DNA of 11,171 nt from BOG-908 sp964244695 (GTDB lineage: Bacteria; Pseudomonadota; Alphaproteobacteria; Acetobacterales; Acetobacteraceae): assembly GCA_964244695.1 (NCBI GenBank), contig CAXTJZ010000128.1, positions 1 through 11,171 of the forward strand. The letters run 5' to 3'. Below are positions 11,170 to 11,171 of this stretch, one piece after another; within the stretch, counting starts at the first letter, position 1; each line of letters opens with the position of its first letter. The notes under the pieces are model-generated. The model did no database searches and was not told where the DNA came from. It saw nothing but the letters and a program-made list of their open reading frames with translations. The position numbers and the translations under genes were made by a program.

Positions 11170-11171
11170 GC

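Overview
The window is GC-rich, bacterial DNA with codon use typical of an alphaproteobacterium. The gene content (biotin genes, a periplasmic PaoABC-type molybdo-aldehyde dehydrogenase, a general amino-acid binding protein, a secreted phosphoesterase) and the AT-rich palindromes between the genes suggest an acetic acid bacterium (Acetobacteraceae). That assignment is an inference from memory, not from a search.

Layout from left to right: a copy of an intergenic inverted repeat at the window edge; an Lrp/AsnC regulator (219-704, +); a solo repeat arm; bioB (863-1813, +); a full repeat; bioA (about 1963-3207, +), overlapped by ATGA with a gene for a small one-helix membrane protein (3204-3437, +); a tight three-gene operon paoA-paoB-paoC (3519-7284, +) for an exported aldehyde oxidoreductase with 2Fe-2S, FAD and molybdopterin subunits; a repeat that exactly fills the gap between two convergent stop codons; an AapJ-like amino-acid binding protein (7440-8429, -); a repeat; a secreted phospholipase C/acid phosphatase-like phosphoesterase (8599-10635, -); a diverged repeat; then tRNA-Leu(CAA) and tRNA-Asn(GTT).

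The genes are individually ordinary and mostly unrelated to one another. bioB and bioA share biotin synthesis, but bioF, bioD and a pre-pimeloyl pathway are not here. PaoABC forms one enzyme, but its usual maturation factor PaoD is not adjacent.

The notable signal is the repeat family. Six copies of an AT-rich element of about 150 bp (five full palindromes and one solo arm) punctuate this 11 kb. Every gene 3' end that faces a copy has its stop codon touching or within about 2 bp of the element's outer end. Four of these outer ends read as compact intrinsic terminators pointing inward. Two diverged copies keep a local hairpin through compensatory base changes. Two copies lie in the immediate 5' leaders of downstream genes (bioA and the binding-protein gene). 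For bioA the element appears to supply both the Shine-Dalgarno sequence and the TTG start. This looks like a mobile or amplified, stop-codon-anchored bidirectional terminator that may also regulate genes.
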